Shown: piece by piece, positions 29,784-29,839 of the stretch
How the letters are laid out: each line of letters starts with the position of its first letter
Numbering within the stretch: position 1 is the stretch's first letter
Assembly: GCA_034666045.1 (NCBI GenBank)
Contig: JAXDMN010000466.1
Coordinates: 1-29,839, forward strand
Length of the DNA: 29,839 bases
Origin: JAICTV01 sp034666045
Lineage (GTDB): Bacteria > Planctomycetota > Phycisphaerae > Tepidisphaerales > Tepidisphaeraceae
Reading direction: 5' to 3'
Notes under the pieces: generated by a model
Databases searched by the model: none
Seen by the model: the letters and a program-made list of their open reading frames with translations, nothing else
What the model was told of the DNA's origin: nothing
Translations under genes and position numbers: made by a program

Positions 29784-29839
29784 TTGCCGCGCATCTCCTG
29801 CTCAACTCACAAGATGCGCGCGACCCCCTGATCAGGGAA

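Overview
The window is GC-rich chromosomal DNA from a Gram-negative-type (diderm) bacterium. I infer Planctomycetota, probably a Phycisphaerae-like lineage. The inference rests on the mix of gene types (an ECF sigma factor with a fused membrane tail, a divergent minimal type II secretion-like operon, an outer-membrane barrel of the TIGR02001 type, a TMTC-like TPR membrane protein) and on many palindromic repeats between and inside genes. It is not proven by a marker gene. I see no phage, plasmid, transposase or CRISPR array.

Left part (1-7645): a periplasmic branched-chain amino-acid-type binding lipoprotein and an M24 creatinase/prolidase-like protein that has lost most metal ligands lie on the minus strand, separated by a perfect 27-bp inverted repeat. 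Divergent from them is the most striking locus: panD (aspartate decarboxylase, makes beta-alanine), a stand-alone carrier protein, a DltA/NRPS-like adenylation enzyme and an MBOAT acyltransferase, in one tight plus-strand operon. It has the logic of a dlt (D-alanylation) operon with a built-in beta-alanine supply. I propose it beta-alanylates an envelope or secreted acceptor. An outer-membrane barrel gene follows.

Middle (7646-15945): a gene-free stretch holds a tandem pair of about 265-bp repeats, each ending in the same hairpin. Then come a hypothetical protein, a SnoaL-like protein with an alpha/beta hydrolase, an isolated atpC divergent from greA, tRNA-Thr(TGT), an amidohydrolase, a stand-alone LigD-type polymerase domain, a PilZ protein with a C-terminal membrane anchor, and a TPR-glycosyltransferase fusion.

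Minus-strand operon 15976-21796: ECF sigma factor, GspE-like ATPase, two GspF-like proteins and three pseudopilin-like proteins, with 1-4 nt overlaps at most junctions. The ATPase carries an in-frame palindromic repeat where the usual zinc-binding cysteines should be.

Right part (21900-29783): an ABC exporter, a LacI-family regulator with operator-like palindromes upstream, a TMTC-like membrane TPR protein, a SAM methyltransferase, and a 761-residue fusion of a circularly permuted thioredoxin-reductase-like flavoprotein with a NapH/CcoG-like membrane ferredoxin. This last gene also carries an in-frame palindromic repeat.

Across the window, start codons fall into two classes. Some have a clear Shine-Dalgarno. 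Others lack one but have a TAnnnT-like hexamer about 6-10 nt upstream, suggesting leaderless transcripts.
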